Assembly: GCA_945877595.1 (NCBI GenBank)
Contig: CAMDVN010000022.1
Coordinates: 1 to 36,178, forward strand
Direction of reading: 5' to 3'
Length of the DNA: 36,178 nt
DNA from: Cyanobium sp. NIES-981
GTDB taxonomy: Bacteria; Cyanobacteriota; Cyanobacteriia; PCC-6307; Cyanobiaceae
The position numbers and the translations under genes were made by a program. Under the pieces are notes generated by a model. It was not told the DNA's origin, made no database searches, and saw only the letters and a program-made list of their open reading frames with translations. Positions 16,857-27,941 of the stretch are shown here, piece by piece (positions within the stretch are counted from its first letter, which is position 1; each line of letters begins with the position of its first letter).

Positions 16857-18266
16857 CTAGGGCGCCTGAGGGCCACTGCCTAGCCGAGCACGGATCTGCC
16901 GCAACTGACTGCGCACCTGCTCGAAACCAGTCCCCCCCTCACTGCTGCGGGCCGCCACCACCTGGCGGGGGGCGATCGCCGCATAAAGATCCGAACCGAA
17001 GGCCGGATGCAGAGCCTGCCAACGCTCAAGGGGAAGATCTCGCAGCAACTTCCCCTCGACCAAACAGGCCTTCACCAGGCCCCCCACCAACTGGTACGCC
17101 TCCCGAAAAGGCACGCCCCGGGCCACGAGGTAATCGGCCACATCGGTGGCATTGGAAAAATCGGTGGTAACGGCCTGCTCCAACCGTTCGACACGAAAAT
17201 CGAGCCCTTCCTCAAACAAAATAGCCATCGCCTCAAGGCAGTCGCGCACGGTGCGCACCCCATCAAAGAGAGCTTCTTTATCTTCCTGAAAGTCCTTGTT
17301 GTAGGCCAGCGGCAGGCCCTTGATCAGGGTGAGCAGGCCCATCAAGTGGCCAAACACCCGGCCGCTCTTGCCGCGCACCAATTCGGGTACATCGGGGTTT
17401 TTTTTCTGGGGCATCAGGCTGCTGCCGGTGGCACAGCGGTCGGTGAGACCCACGAAGCCGAATTCCTGGGATGCCCAGAGAATCACCTCTTCGCTGAGGC
17501 GGCTGAGGTGGGCCATCACCAGGGAGGCCGCCGCCATGAATTCAACGGCAAAATCCCGGTCACTGACTGCGTCAAGGCTGTTGGCATAGATGGCCTCAAA
17601 GCCCAGTTCCTCGGCCGTTTGGCGGCGATCGATCGGCACCGGCGTGCCAGCCAGGGCCGCAGCCCCAAGTGGGCAGATGTTGACCCGCTTGCGGACATCC
17701 ACAAGCCGAGCGCGATCGCGCTCGGCCATTTCGACATAGGCCAGCAGGTGGTGGGCCAGGCTCAGGGGCTGGGCCCGCTGCAGGTGGGTGTAACCAGGAA
17801 TCAGGGTGTCGACATGGCGCTCGGCCAAATCGAGCAAGGCCCGCTCATAGCGCTGGAGGTCCAGGTCGATGGCATCGATCTGGCTCCGCAGCCAGAGACG
17901 CACATCCGTGCCCACCTGGTCGTTGCGGCTGCGGCCGGTATGGAGCTTCTTGCCCAACGACCCCAGCAACTCGATCAGGCGACGTTCGACGGCGAAATGC
18001 ACGTCTTCGGCCTCGAGCCCCGGCTGAAACTGGCCCGCCGCGGCCTCGGCACGGATCGCCTCAAGCCCGCCGATCAACGCGTTGGCTTCGGCCTCACTGA
18101 TCACCCCACAGCGGCCCAGCATGCGGGCATGGGCCACCGACCCATCGAGGTCTTGCTGCAACAGGGCAATGTCAAAGGTGATCGAAGCGTTGAAGCGCTC
18201 GATCGCCGGGTGCAGGCCCTGCTCAAAACGTTGACTCCAGGTGGAGGCGGTGGAATCGACAGCCAT
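16857..18266 (-). CDS. argH: Argininosuccinate lyase
   Basis: 469 aa from the ATG at 18266 ([17 protein letters not shown]); the frame extends upstream to 18296 but those codons are not family-like. ArgH splits argininosuccinate to arginine and fumarate, the last step of arginine synthesis. The fumarase/lyase superfamily signature [12 protein letters not shown] is present, with [13 protein letters not shown] and GYTHLQ.AQP substrate-binding segments. It lies 33 bases after the phosphatase gene on the same strand, with no terminator between. A 22-base palindrome built around a HIP1 site lies inside it (17705-17726). Confidence 0.97.
   Translation of the reverse strand: MAVDSTASTWSQRFEQGLHPAIERFNASITFDIALLQQDLDGSVAHARMLGRCGVISEAEANALIGGLEAIRAEAAAGQFQPGLEAEDVHFAVERRLIELLGSLGKKLHTGRSRNDQVGTDVRLWLRSQIDAIDLDLQRYERALLDLAERHVDTLIPGYTHLQRAQPLSLAHHLLAYVEMAERDRARLVDVRKRVNICPLGAAALAGTPVPIDRRQTAEELGFEAIYANSLDAVSDRDFAVEFMAAASLVMAHLSRLSEEVILWASQEFGFVGLTDRCATGSSLMPQKKNPDVPELVRGKSGRVFGHLMGLLTLIKGLPLAYNKDFQEDKEALFDGVRTVRDCLEAMAILFEEGLDFRVERLEQAVTTDFSNATDVADYLVARGVPFREAYQLVGGLVKACLVEGKLLRDLPLERWQALHPAFGSDLYAAIAPRQVVAARSSEGGTGFEQVRSQLRQIRARLGSGPQAP
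17705..17726. repeat. Perfect 22-base palindrome centred on a HIP1 octamer
   Basis: The core GCGATCGC at 17712-17719 is flanked symmetrically by GCCGAGC and GCTCGGC, giving 11 perfect base pairs per arm. It lies in argH and encodes AERDRAR in one strand. HIP1 octamers are a known over-represented cyanobacterial motif; the long symmetric extension is beyond the usual 8-10 bases. Confidence 0.85.
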
Positions 18267-18299
18267 ACCCGGGCCAATGCGAAAACGCTGAAGCAACGC

Positions 18300-19718
18300 T
18301 CAGCTTGGCATTGGGCTGCTGACCAGGGGGGGCAGCATCACCGCGTCATGCACCTTGAGCACCACCATGGAGGCATCGTCCTCGAGCTGACGATCCGACC
18401 CCACAAAACGATCAATGCGACCAAAAAGCTGCTCGAGGATCTCCTGGGCCCCCGCACCCGATCGGCAGATGGTCGACAGGGCGTTGATGAGGCGGTGCTC
18501 CTCGAAGCGTTCACCACTGAAGCCAGTGGCCTCAGTGACCCCATCGGTGTAATAGAGCAAGACATCGCCAGGTTCAAGCACCACCTCCTGGCTAATGAAT
18601 TCGGCCTCCGCCTGCAAACCGATCAGCAGGCCGGCGGCGTCGAGTCGATCGACGCGAGCCAGCTGCCGGCGCCAGATCAGCGGTGGATTATGGGCCGCAT
18701 TGGCATAGCGCAGCAAGCGGGTGCGGGGGTCGTAATCGGAATAGAAGAGGGTGACAAAGCGGTGGGAATGGGCCAGGTCTTCCTGGGCCATGGCATTGAG
18801 GTCATGGAGGATCCGCTCGGGGCCATGGCCGCTGAGCACCTCAGCCCGCAACATGCCGCGCAGCAGCGTCATCAACAGGCCGGCGGGCACGCCCTTGCCC
18901 ATCACATCCCCCATGACCAAGGCCCAGCGGCCCTGTTCTCGGCGCTTGCCACCCAGTTGAGGACGGGTGGGAATGAAGTCGTAGTAATCACCCCCCACCT
19001 CAAAGGCTGGGCGGCAGCGGGCCGCTAAATCCACCCCCTCAATCACCGGACAGCGGTCAGGCAACAACTGGGCCTGGATCTCAGCGCCAGTGCTGAGCTG
19101 GCGATCAAGCCGCTCATGCCGACGCATCGACTGCAGGAGGGCATCGTTTTCAAGGGCCACGGCGGTGAGATCCGCCACCAACTGCACATGACGCCGGTGC
19201 ACCTCGCTCCAGCCAAAGCCCAACCTCGAACTGAACACGTAAAGACGCCCTCGCTGCCCGCTGCGGCAGACCACCGACGTGGCAAACACCTGGGTCTCCC
19301 CCAAAATCCAGGCGACCCGCTGATCCAGATGGCGGGCAACCGCCTCGCCGCCCTCGAGGCTGAGGATCTGGTGATCCGACAAGGCGGCGAGCTGGCGCAG
19401 CAACTCAGCGCAGCGCTCTGAACCCGTGGCCTGGAGCTGCTCGCGCCAAAGACGGCCATCGGCATGGAAGACCACCAGCAGAGCCCCTTCGGCTTCGACC
19501 AGCCGGCTGCTCACCAAGGGCACCAGCTCAAGGAAGCGAGCCAGGTTGGTGAAACTGCGCAGCGCAAATCCAAGCGATGCCAGCAATTCCTGGTTGCGGC
19601 GCTGCTCCTTACTCAGGCTGTCGAGCAACTGACGCAGGGACTCTGAGGCCGGCAACACCTGGGTCGGGCGCCCGGCAACCTGCGGCTGAACGGGTCGATG
19701 GGGAGGCTGGCTGCTCAC
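18300..19718 (-). CDS. GAF-SpoIIE/RsbU-type serine phosphatase
   Basis: 472 aa from a GTG start. A short Gln/Arg-rich helix (about 27-48) precedes a GAF-like sensor domain (about 50-190), a linker helix (190-220) and a PP2C-type SpoIIE phosphatase domain (about 225-460). Metal-binding motifs GGDYYDF (242-248), MGDVMGKGVPAG (269-280), LLYYTDGVTEA and DDASMVVLK are intact, so it should be catalytically active. RsbU-type enzymes dephosphorylate anti-anti-sigma STAS proteins in partner-switch pathways. Neither an STAS antagonist nor an RsbW-like kinase is adjacent; it sits between argH and ftsY, so the target must be encoded elsewhere. Position and domain order match the gene called rsbU in Prochlorococcus. 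Confidence 0.9.
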   Translation of the reverse strand: MSSQPPHRPVQPQVAGRPTQVLPASESLRQLLDSLSKEQRRNQELLASLGFALRSFTNLARFLELVPLVSSRLVEAEGALLVVFHADGRLWREQLQATGSERCAELLRQLAALSDHQILSLEGGEAVARHLDQRVAWILGETQVFATSVVCRSGQRGRLYVFSSRLGFGWSEVHRRHVQLVADLTAVALENDALLQSMRRHERLDRQLSTGAEIQAQLLPDRCPVIEGVDLAARCRPAFEVGGDYYDFIPTRPQLGGKRREQGRWALVMGDVMGKGVPAGLLMTLLRGMLRAEVLSGHGPERILHDLNAMAQEDLAHSHRFVTLFYSDYDPRTRLLRYANAAHNPPLIWRRQLARVDRLDAAGLLIGLQAEAEFISQEVVLEPGDVLLYYTDGVTEATGFSGERFEEHRLINALSTICRSGAGAQEILEQLFGRIDRFVGSDRQLEDDASMVVLKVHDAVMLPPLVSSPMPS

Positions 19719-19786
19719 GGCTCACCGGGCGCACCACGTGACCGGGCGGCCACGAGTGACCCGAACGGTAGCTGTGGCTGGCCAGC

Positions 19787-21343
19787 TCAGCCGGCCAGCA
19801 AGGCTTCGACAAATTCGAAGCTGTTGAACGGACGGAGATCGCGGATGCCCTCGCCCGCACCAATGAAACGGATCGGCAGGCCGGCCTCCGAAGCCACAGC
19901 CAGGGCCACGCCGCCTCGGGCGCTGCCATCGAGCTTGGTGATCACCACGCCGGTGAGGCCGGCGGCGCTGGCAAAGGCCATCGCTTGCTTGAGGCCGTTT
20001 TGGCCCTGGCTGGCATCGAGCACCAACAACGATTCAACCGCCGCCTCGGGCGCCAGCTTGTCGACGATGCGCCGCACCTTGGCCAGCTCCTCCATGAGGT
20101 TGTGCTTGGTTTGCAGGCGTCCGGCCGTGTCAACCAGCACCAGCTCGGTGCCCTTGGACTGGGCAGCGCCAATGGCGTCATAGACGACCGCAGCCGGATC
20201 AGCATTGGCGCTGGGATTGGCAATCACTGGCACCCCACTGCGCTCCCCCCAGACCTGGACCTGCTGCACCGCCGCGGCCCGAAAGGTGTCAGCGGCAGCG
20301 ATCAGACAGCTGTATCCGCTGCGCACCGCCAAATTGGCAAGTTTGCCGAGGGTGGTGGTTTTGCCGACCCCATTGACGCCCACCATCAACCACACGTTGA
20401 GGCGATCGCGCTGGGGGGCCAGCAGGGGGGTGTCACAGCGGCGAATCGGCTCGTCGAGCAGCTCGCGCAGCTGCTCCTTGAGGAAACGGATGCCCTCGGC
20501 CGGATCAACCACCTCTTGATTGAGCCGCTGGCGCAGGGCTTCCAAGACTTGATCGGTGGCCTTGACGCCCACATCGGCCCGCAGCAGGGTGCCCTCGAGG
20601 TCATCGAGCACCTCGGGAGTGAGGGGATCGTCACCCAGATTCTCCAGCAACTGGGTGACAAAATTTTGACGAGTCTTCTCAAGACCCCGGCGCAACTTGG
20701 AGAGCCAATCGATTTCCTCGAGTGAGATCTGATCGGCGCGTTTGCCCTGGGCTGCCAGCACCTCGGCCGACCAGGTGAACGTCTCATCGAAGGCCCCCAG
20801 CTGGGGTTCGGCCAGCTCGGCTTGGGCATCAGCCCCCGCGGTCCTAGCCGCTGGCGCCAAGGTTGCCTCGGCAACTCCAGCGGTAGGGGCAGCTGGAGCC
20901 AAATTGGCCGCGTCCGCAACAATCAAAGCCTGCTGGCGCTCAGCCCGTTGGGCCGCCGCCTGCTCAAGCAGGGACATCCCAAGCGGGAGCGGGGTGACTG
21001 CCTCCGGAGCCAGATCTGGAGTAGGGCCGGCGGGCGGCTCAGGAACCAGCTCAACAGTTGGCTCCGGCGGTGCGGAGGGAGGAGTAGCGGGAGTGGCGGA
21101 AGGAGTGGTGGCGGCGGCCTGCTGCTGGGCCTTGAGACGGGCATAAGCCTGCCGGGCCCATTCGAGGGCATCGTCTTGGGCGGGGGTCTGGACTTCAGCA
21201 GGTGCTTGGGACGTTGCTTGAGCAGTTGATGCTTCAGCAGTTGTTGCTTCAGCAGTTATTGCTTCAGCAGTTATTGCTTCAGCAGTTGTTGCTTCGGCAG
21301 CAGGATCAGGCGCTGCGCTGCGGTTGAACCAGTCGTAGACCAT
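19787..21343 (-). CDS. ftsY: Signal recognition particle receptor FtsY
   Basis: 518 aa, long for the family because of a roughly 190-residue acidic, Ala/Pro/Glu-rich N-terminal A domain. FtsY docks SRP-ribosome complexes at the membrane translocon. The N domain is about 195-300, and the GTPase G domain carries GVNGVGKTT (322-330), DTAGR (405-409) and TKLDGSARGG (469-478). Residues 17-44 are five or six copies of a pentapeptide of the form AEA[TI]T, encoded by a 15-bp tandem repeat. Its ATG shares one base with the nusB stop (TGATG), so the two are coupled. Confidence 0.96.
   Translation of the reverse strand: MVYDWFNRSAAPDPAAEATTAEAITAEAITAEATTAEASTAQATSQAPAEVQTPAQDDALEWARQAYARLKAQQQAAATTPSATPATPPSAPPEPTVELVPEPPAGPTPDLAPEAVTPLPLGMSLLEQAAAQRAERQQALIVADAANLAPAAPTAGVAEATLAPAARTAGADAQAELAEPQLGAFDETFTWSAEVLAAQGKRADQISLEEIDWLSKLRRGLEKTRQNFVTQLLENLGDDPLTPEVLDDLEGTLLRADVGVKATDQVLEALRQRLNQEVVDPAEGIRFLKEQLRELLDEPIRRCDTPLLAPQRDRLNVWLMVGVNGVGKTTTLGKLANLAVRSGYSCLIAAADTFRAAAVQQVQVWGERSGVPVIANPSANADPAAVVYDAIGAAQSKGTELVLVDTAGRLQTKHNLMEELAKVRRIVDKLAPEAAVESLLVLDASQGQNGLKQAMAFASAAGLTGVVITKLDGSARGGVALAVASEAGLPIRFIGAGEGIRDLRPFNSFEFVEALLAG
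21216..21300. repeat. 15-bp tandem repeat (minisatellite) in the 5' part of ftsY
   Basis: Units GCTTCAGCAGTTRTT at 21231-21245, 21246-21260, 21261-21275 and 21276-21290 are nearly identical, flanked by a diverged unit (21216-21230, GCTTGAGCAGTTGAT) and a partial one (21291-21300). On the coding strand each gives five residues (AEAIT or AEATT). Because the unit is a multiple of three, copy-number changes leave ftsY in frame. Confidence 0.92.
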
Positions 21344-21996
21344 CAGGACTTGCCAGGAGCTGAGGTGAAGCGGCGCAACACGCCATTGATCATGCGGCGG
21401 CCCTGCTCGTCGCTGTAGCGGTTGGCGAGCTCGACGGCCTCATTGCAGGCCACCGCCGCAGGGGTACCAAAATCGCTGAGGTCAACGGCGGCCAAGCGCA
21501 AGATGTCGCGATCGATGCGGGGCAGGCGGCCCAACCGCCAACCCTCCATCACCGCATCGAGCCGGGCATCGATCGCCTCCCGCTGCAAAAGCACTGCTCG
21601 GGCGCGCTCAATGGCGCCACGACGCACCTCGTCTTGGTCGGCCAACAGCAGCACGCGGGGGAGCTCCAGGCTGGCCGAAAGGCGATTCAGAGCTTGCTCA
21701 GCCGCAACCAGACCCTGCTGCAAATGCTGGCGGACCCGCGGAATCTGGGCTTCTGCGGCTTCTTGGAGCTCACTGTCGAGCAACTCTTGCTGGGCCGTTT
21801 GCAGATCATCGGCCGAGCGATCAAGCGCCTCGCGCACGTGGTGACTCAAGGTCGCCAGGGCGTGATGCAAGAGATCGGCGAGGGAACTGGCACTGAGCGA
21901 CTCTGCAGAAGGACCCGCTGATCCCTTGGCAACGCGGTCGTTCGTCTGGCCCAGCATCAGCAGGGCCAGTTCTCGGGCAAGGGTGCGACTCTGCAT
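21343..21996 (-). CDS. nusB: Transcription antitermination protein NusB
   Basis: 217 aa from the ATG at 21996, which overlaps the stop of the DUF502 gene as TGATG; the open frame upstream lies within that gene. NusB with NusE binds boxA RNA and promotes rRNA transcription antitermination. The start MQSRTLARELALLMLGQ and the C-terminal IDRDILRLAAVDLSDFGTPAAVACNEAVELANRYSDEQGRRMINGVL are the family ends. The middle (about 25-130) is a long Gln/Glu/Leu helical expansion, making the protein about 75 residues longer than E. coli NusB, as in other picocyanobacteria. Confidence 0.93.
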   Translation of the reverse strand: MQSRTLARELALLMLGQTNDRVAKGSAGPSAESLSASSLADLLHHALATLSHHVREALDRSADDLQTAQQELLDSELQEAAEAQIPRVRQHLQQGLVAAEQALNRLSASLELPRVLLLADQDEVRRGAIERARAVLLQREAIDARLDAVMEGWRLGRLPRIDRDILRLAAVDLSDFGTPAAVACNEAVELANRYSDEQGRRMINGVLRRFTSAPGKS

Positions 21997-22721
21997 CAGG
22001 ACAATTGGGGGGCACGCAACTGGGCCAGCAGGCTGGAGAAGCTGCGGTTGGACACGGGTTCGCGGTCGTCGGGGCTGACGATGCCAGCCGAAATAATCGT
22101 GCGGAAGGCATCCTCCACCGAGAGATCCAGATCTCTCACCGAATGTTCCGGCACCACCGCGTACCAACCGGTGGTGGGGTTCGGGGCGGTGGGAATGAAC
22201 ACACTGAGCATGGTTTCGTCGAAACCGGCCTGCAGGGCATTGCCCAAGACCCCGGTCACAAAACCCAACGCATAGAGGCCCTCACGGGGGTACTCCACGA
22301 GAACCACACGGCGAAACCGTGCCGAATTGCCCTGGAGGAAGGTTTCCAGCAGCTGCTTGAGGGTTTTGTAAACCGATCCCGCCAGGGGAATGCGCAGCAG
22401 GGTTCCCTCGCCAAACTCCAGCAACCAGCGACCCACGATGTTGCGGGCCATCAGGCCAATCAACAAAATCGCCAGCAGGGGAACCAGCAGACCAACCCCA
22501 AGGTTGATCAGCTCTTGAAACACCGGATTGAGGGTGTTGAAAGGGTTGAACTGCTTGGGGATGGACGTGAGAAACGCCAACACAAAGCGGCTGACCGTGG
22601 TGGCCAGCCAGATCGTGGTGGCCAATGGAATGACCACCAACAAACCGGCGATCAAATCGTTCTTCAGATCCTGCTGAAGCCGATCACCGAGCGGTTCATC
22701 GGGTCTGGGACTGGATGGCAC
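21996..22721 (-). CDS. DUF502 family membrane protein
   Basis: About 241 aa if translation starts at the GTG at 22721; GTGs further upstream (to 22817) are in frame, so the start is uncertain. DUF502 proteins are conserved two-helix membrane proteins of unknown function; plant members (LCV/COV1-like) affect vascular patterning. Hydrophobic segments are at about 24-50 and 73-95, followed by the family motifs GEGTLLRIPLAGSVYKTLKQL, VVLVEYPREG and VFIPTAPNPTTGWYAVVP. The stop overlaps the nusB start (TGATG), so it is translated together with nusB and ftsY. No function can be assigned. Confidence 0.85.
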   Translation of the reverse strand: MPSSPRPDEPLGDRLQQDLKNDLIAGLLVVIPLATTIWLATTVSRFVLAFLTSIPKQFNPFNTLNPVFQELINLGVGLLVPLLAILLIGLMARNIVGRWLLEFGEGTLLRIPLAGSVYKTLKQLLETFLQGNSARFRRVVLVEYPREGLYALGFVTGVLGNALQAGFDETMLSVFIPTAPNPTTGWYAVVPEHSVRDLDLSVEDAFRTIISAGIVSPDDREPVSNRSFSSLLAQLRAPQLS

Positions 22722-22819
22722 CAAGTGAGAGAACCCCGGAGACCGGCCGAAAGCAACCACTAGGCAACTTAGCCAGCCGACCCCTTGCGTCGATGCCCCG
22801 CCGTGGGGCGGGATCACCG

Positions 22820-23473
22820 TCAGATCAGGGCGACCAGAGCCACCAGTACGAAGGCAATAGCCATCACCACGGCCGTGCCAGTGCCGCCGATGCGACGCTG
22901 ATTCACGGTGAGGTCCCGGGCTTTCTGCTGCTGGTTGAGCTGATCTTCAACCCGCTTGACCTGTTGGGCCATGAGCTGTTTAACCAGGTCACGCTTTTGT
23001 TGGGGCGTGGCCTGGGCGGGCATCTGGCCAGCTTGTTCAGCCTGCATCACCACCTGGTCGAGGGCTTCAGGGGAGGCCGTTGCCATCTGGGAGCGCATCT
23101 GCTCCAACTGGCCCTTGCCCGAAGCCAGTTGCTGATCGGTTTGCTCTGAGAGGACGCGATCGCCACTGATCGAGAGCGGCACCGCCACCACCATGGCCAC
23201 GGCCAGCACAATGCTCAACACGCCCACCACAATCCGCAGGGGGGTGCGTCCTGAGGGCTGATCGATGCGACCGCCCACCAGCATCAGCAGCAGCCCCACC
23301 AGGGCCATCGGTGCCTGGGTTACCAGGACCTGCACCACCAACTGGCGGTAGGCCTCATCAGACCAATTGAAACCCGTGAGCAGCACCAGCAGCTGCAGAC
23401 CCAGCAGCACGACCAGGGTGAGACCGATCCAACGCAACAGATCGCCCAGGCGACCAAAAGAGGCAGTGCTCAC
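22820..23473 (-). CDS. Four-helix membrane protein, HpsJ-like
   Basis: 217 aa from a GTG start. Predicted membrane segments are at about 14-35, 45-68, 79-100 and 199-217. A charged, Gln/Glu-rich segment (about 105-195) sits between the third and fourth helices and probably forms a helical hairpin or coiled coil. The overall plan and GLLLMLVGGR match proteins annotated as HpsJ-like in cyanobacteria (HpsJ is linked to hormogonium polysaccharide), but I cannot confirm homology from memory alone. It precedes DUF502-nusB-ftsY on the same strand. A GC hairpin without a T-run lies at about 22797-22812 downstream, and queG is divergent on the other side. Confidence 0.7.
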   Translation of the reverse strand: MSTASFGRLGDLLRWIGLTLVVLLGLQLLVLLTGFNWSDEAYRQLVVQVLVTQAPMALVGLLLMLVGGRIDQPSGRTPLRIVVGVLSIVLAVAMVVAVPLSISGDRVLSEQTDQQLASGKGQLEQMRSQMATASPEALDQVVMQAEQAGQMPAQATPQQKRDLVKQLMAQQVKRVEDQLNQQQKARDLTVNQRRIGGTGTAVVMAIAFVLVALVALI

Positions 23474-23518
23474 TGAAAACTCGCTGCAAACTAAGAATCA
23501 GGCGCAACTTTACGGGTG

Positions 23519-24472
23519 ATGGGACACTCCGGCATCGGCGCCAACCCAGATCAGGCCAGCTTGGCCGCTGCCCTGAAGCAGCAGGCGCGCCAACTCGGTT
23601 TTGACCCCGTGGGGATCGCGGCGGTTCCAGGCAGCAGCCGGCTGCAGCTGCGCACGGCCGCGCTGGGTCGCTGGCTCGCGGCCCACCACGAGGCCGAGAT
23701 GGGCTGGATGGCCGATCCCCGCCGCCGGCAGGTGGAGACCCTCTTGCCCGGGGTTCAAAGCGTGCTGGCCGTAGGGCTCAATTACTACGTGGCGGCACAA
23801 CGAGCCCCAGGCAGCCTGGCGGTGGCGCGCTACGGCTGGGGTCGTGACTACCACCGCGTGATCGATCGGCGGCTGCGTCAACTCGGCCGCTGGTTGGAGG
23901 AGCAGCGGCCAGGGGTGCGCTGGCGGGCCTGCGTCGACAGCGCCCCGTTGATGGACAAAGCCTGGGCTGAGGAGGCCGGCCTCGGCTGGATTGGCAAGCA
24001 CAGCAACCTGATCAGCCGCGATCGGGGCTCCTGGCTGCTGCTGGGACATCTGCTGAGCACTCAAGAGCTGCCGGCCGACCAACCCGCTGCATCCCTCTGC
24101 GGTGCGTGCACGGCGTGCATCGATGCCTGCCCCACCGACGCCATCACCGAACCCTTCGTGGTCAACAGCCGCCGCTGCATTGCCTTCCACACGATTGAAA
24201 ACCGCGAACCCGAACTGCCAGCCCCGATTGCCGCAGCCATGGCCCCCTGGGTCGCCGGTTGCGACATCTGCCAAGACGTGTGCCCATGGAACCGACAACC
24301 GCTGGAGAGCAGCAGCGATCCAGATCTGCAACCCCGCGATTGGGTGCTGAATCTGCAGGCCGACGAGGCCCTGCACTGGAGCGATGCCAGCTGGGATGAA
24401 CGCCTGCGCGCCTCAGCTCTGCGGCGCATCAAACCAGCCCAGTGGCGCCGCAACATTCGCTCCCTAGGCTGA
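23519..24472 (+). CDS. queG: Epoxyqueuosine reductase QueG
   Basis: 317 aa from the ATG at 23519 (a GTG one codon earlier is also possible). QueG reduces epoxyqueuosine to queuosine at tRNA position 34 with cobalamin and two 4Fe-4S clusters. Cluster ligands are visible in CGACTACIDACP (C194, C197, C200, C204), C220, and CDICQDVCPWN (C248, C251, C255). The catalytic aspartate is in the family segment CVDSAPLMDKAWAEEAGLGWIGKHSNLI (D140). Length is slightly short of E. coli QueG because the C-terminal HEAT-like extension is missing, as is usual in many bacteria. The TPR gene follows 19 bases downstream. Confidence 0.95.
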   Translation: MGHSGIGANPDQASLAAALKQQARQLGFDPVGIAAVPGSSRLQLRTAALGRWLAAHHEAEMGWMADPRRRQVETLLPGVQSVLAVGLNYYVAAQRAPGSLAVARYGWGRDYHRVIDRRLRQLGRWLEEQRPGVRWRACVDSAPLMDKAWAEEAGLGWIGKHSNLISRDRGSWLLLGHLLSTQELPADQPAASLCGACTACIDACPTDAITEPFVVNSRRCIAFHTIENREPELPAPIAAAMAPWVAGCDICQDVCPWNRQPLESSSDPDLQPRDWVLNLQADEALHWSDASWDERLRASALRRIKPAQWRRNIRSLG

Positions 24473-24491
24473 TCGAATCCGATGGGCAACC

Positions 24492-25400
24492 ATGACAAGG
24501 CGCGGGCTGCGCTCACGACTGATCGCACCCTTGAGCAGCGCCATGATTGCGGCCCTGGCTTTGGTCACCCAAACGCAACCGGCCCAGGCTTTGGTGCCCT
24601 ACGTCTATGTGCCCCCGGTTGAAGAGCTGGCGGGAGCTGGTCTGGGTATCGCCCAGGCGGCCAGTCGCTTGCTGCGATTGGGTCAGGTCGACGATGCGGC
24701 CCGGCTCGCGGCCCTCACGGTGCAACTGCTACCCGATGACCCCCGCGGCTGGGTGCTGCTGGCCGAAGCCCAGCTGCGCAGCAACCAGGGCCCAGGTGCG
24801 GCCCTGTCACTGGCGCGGGCCAAACAGCTCGATCCACGCAATGCCGGCATCTGGTTTGCCGAGGGATCCCTTGCCCTGCGCAATGGTCATCCAACCGAGG
24901 CGATCAAGCTGATTGACCAGGGGCTCAAGCTTGACAGCCGAAATTCCGGCGCCTACTTCGATCTCGGCAATGCCCGCCTGCTCCTGGGGGACCCCCGCGG
25001 TGCTCTGGGGGCCTTCGAGCGGGCCTCGTCGCTGCGCAAAGACTTCTGGGAAGCGATCAACAACCAAGGCCTGGTGCTCTTCGAGCAGGGCAAGACCAGC
25101 GAAGCCATCGGCCGTTGGCGGTCGGTCCTGAAGATCAAGCCCGATGCGGCTGAACCCAGCCTGGCCCTGGCCGTCGGACTGTTCAATGCCTCCCAAACCA
25201 ACCGAGCTGAAGCCATTGCCCTGGCTGGCAAAGCCCTCGCAGCTGAACCGAACTATGTGTTCGACAGCCATCAGAAAGAGCAGCTGTGGGGCCCCAGGAT
25301 GCGAGCCGCCACCCAAAAGCTGTTGCTGCTCTCCGATCTCAAGGCCGCCGTCGACCGGGCCAACGCCAATGCCTCGCCCGAAGGAGGCAACGACGAATAG
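24492..25400 (+). CDS. Exported tetratricopeptide-repeat protein
   Basis: 302 aa. Residues 1-33 are a signal peptide (twin Arg near the start, hydrophobic core LIAPLSSAMIAALALV, AQA cleavage), so the protein faces the periplasm or thylakoid lumen. Four to five TPR units span about 50-235 (for example AWVLLAE-like, GIWFAEGSLALRNGHPTEAI, AYFDLGNARLLLGDPRGAL, AINNQGLVLFEQGKTSEAI). The last 60 residues are helical and end in an acidic tail. The function is unknown. Its conserved place between queG and the topoisomerase A gene in picocyanobacteria suggests shared transcription rather than a shared pathway. Confidence 0.9.
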   Translation: MTRRGLRSRLIAPLSSAMIAALALVTQTQPAQALVPYVYVPPVEELAGAGLGIAQAASRLLRLGQVDDAARLAALTVQLLPDDPRGWVLLAEAQLRSNQGPGAALSLARAKQLDPRNAGIWFAEGSLALRNGHPTEAIKLIDQGLKLDSRNSGAYFDLGNARLLLGDPRGALGAFERASSLRKDFWEAINNQGLVLFEQGKTSEAIGRWRSVLKIKPDAAEPSLALAVGLFNASQTNRAEAIALAGKALAAEPNYVFDSHQKEQLWGPRMRAATQKLLLLSDLKAAVDRANANASPEGGNDE

Positions 25401-25438
25401 GCTGAGCGGCACCTTTGGCCCCCAGACCGCAGCACCGG

Positions 25439-27934
<2,496 letters not shown>

Positions 27935-27941
27935 GTCAGCA

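Noticed and set aside
16053-16883. 276-codon Ala/Thr-rich frame opposite the RNA-binding protein
   Set aside because: It arises from the complement of the glycine-codon repeats and starts inside dusA.
17007-19028. 673-codon open frame opposite argH and the phosphatase gene
   Set aside because: It is antisense to two well-conserved genes, has no recognisable domain and crosses the gap between them; long antisense frames are expected at this GC content.
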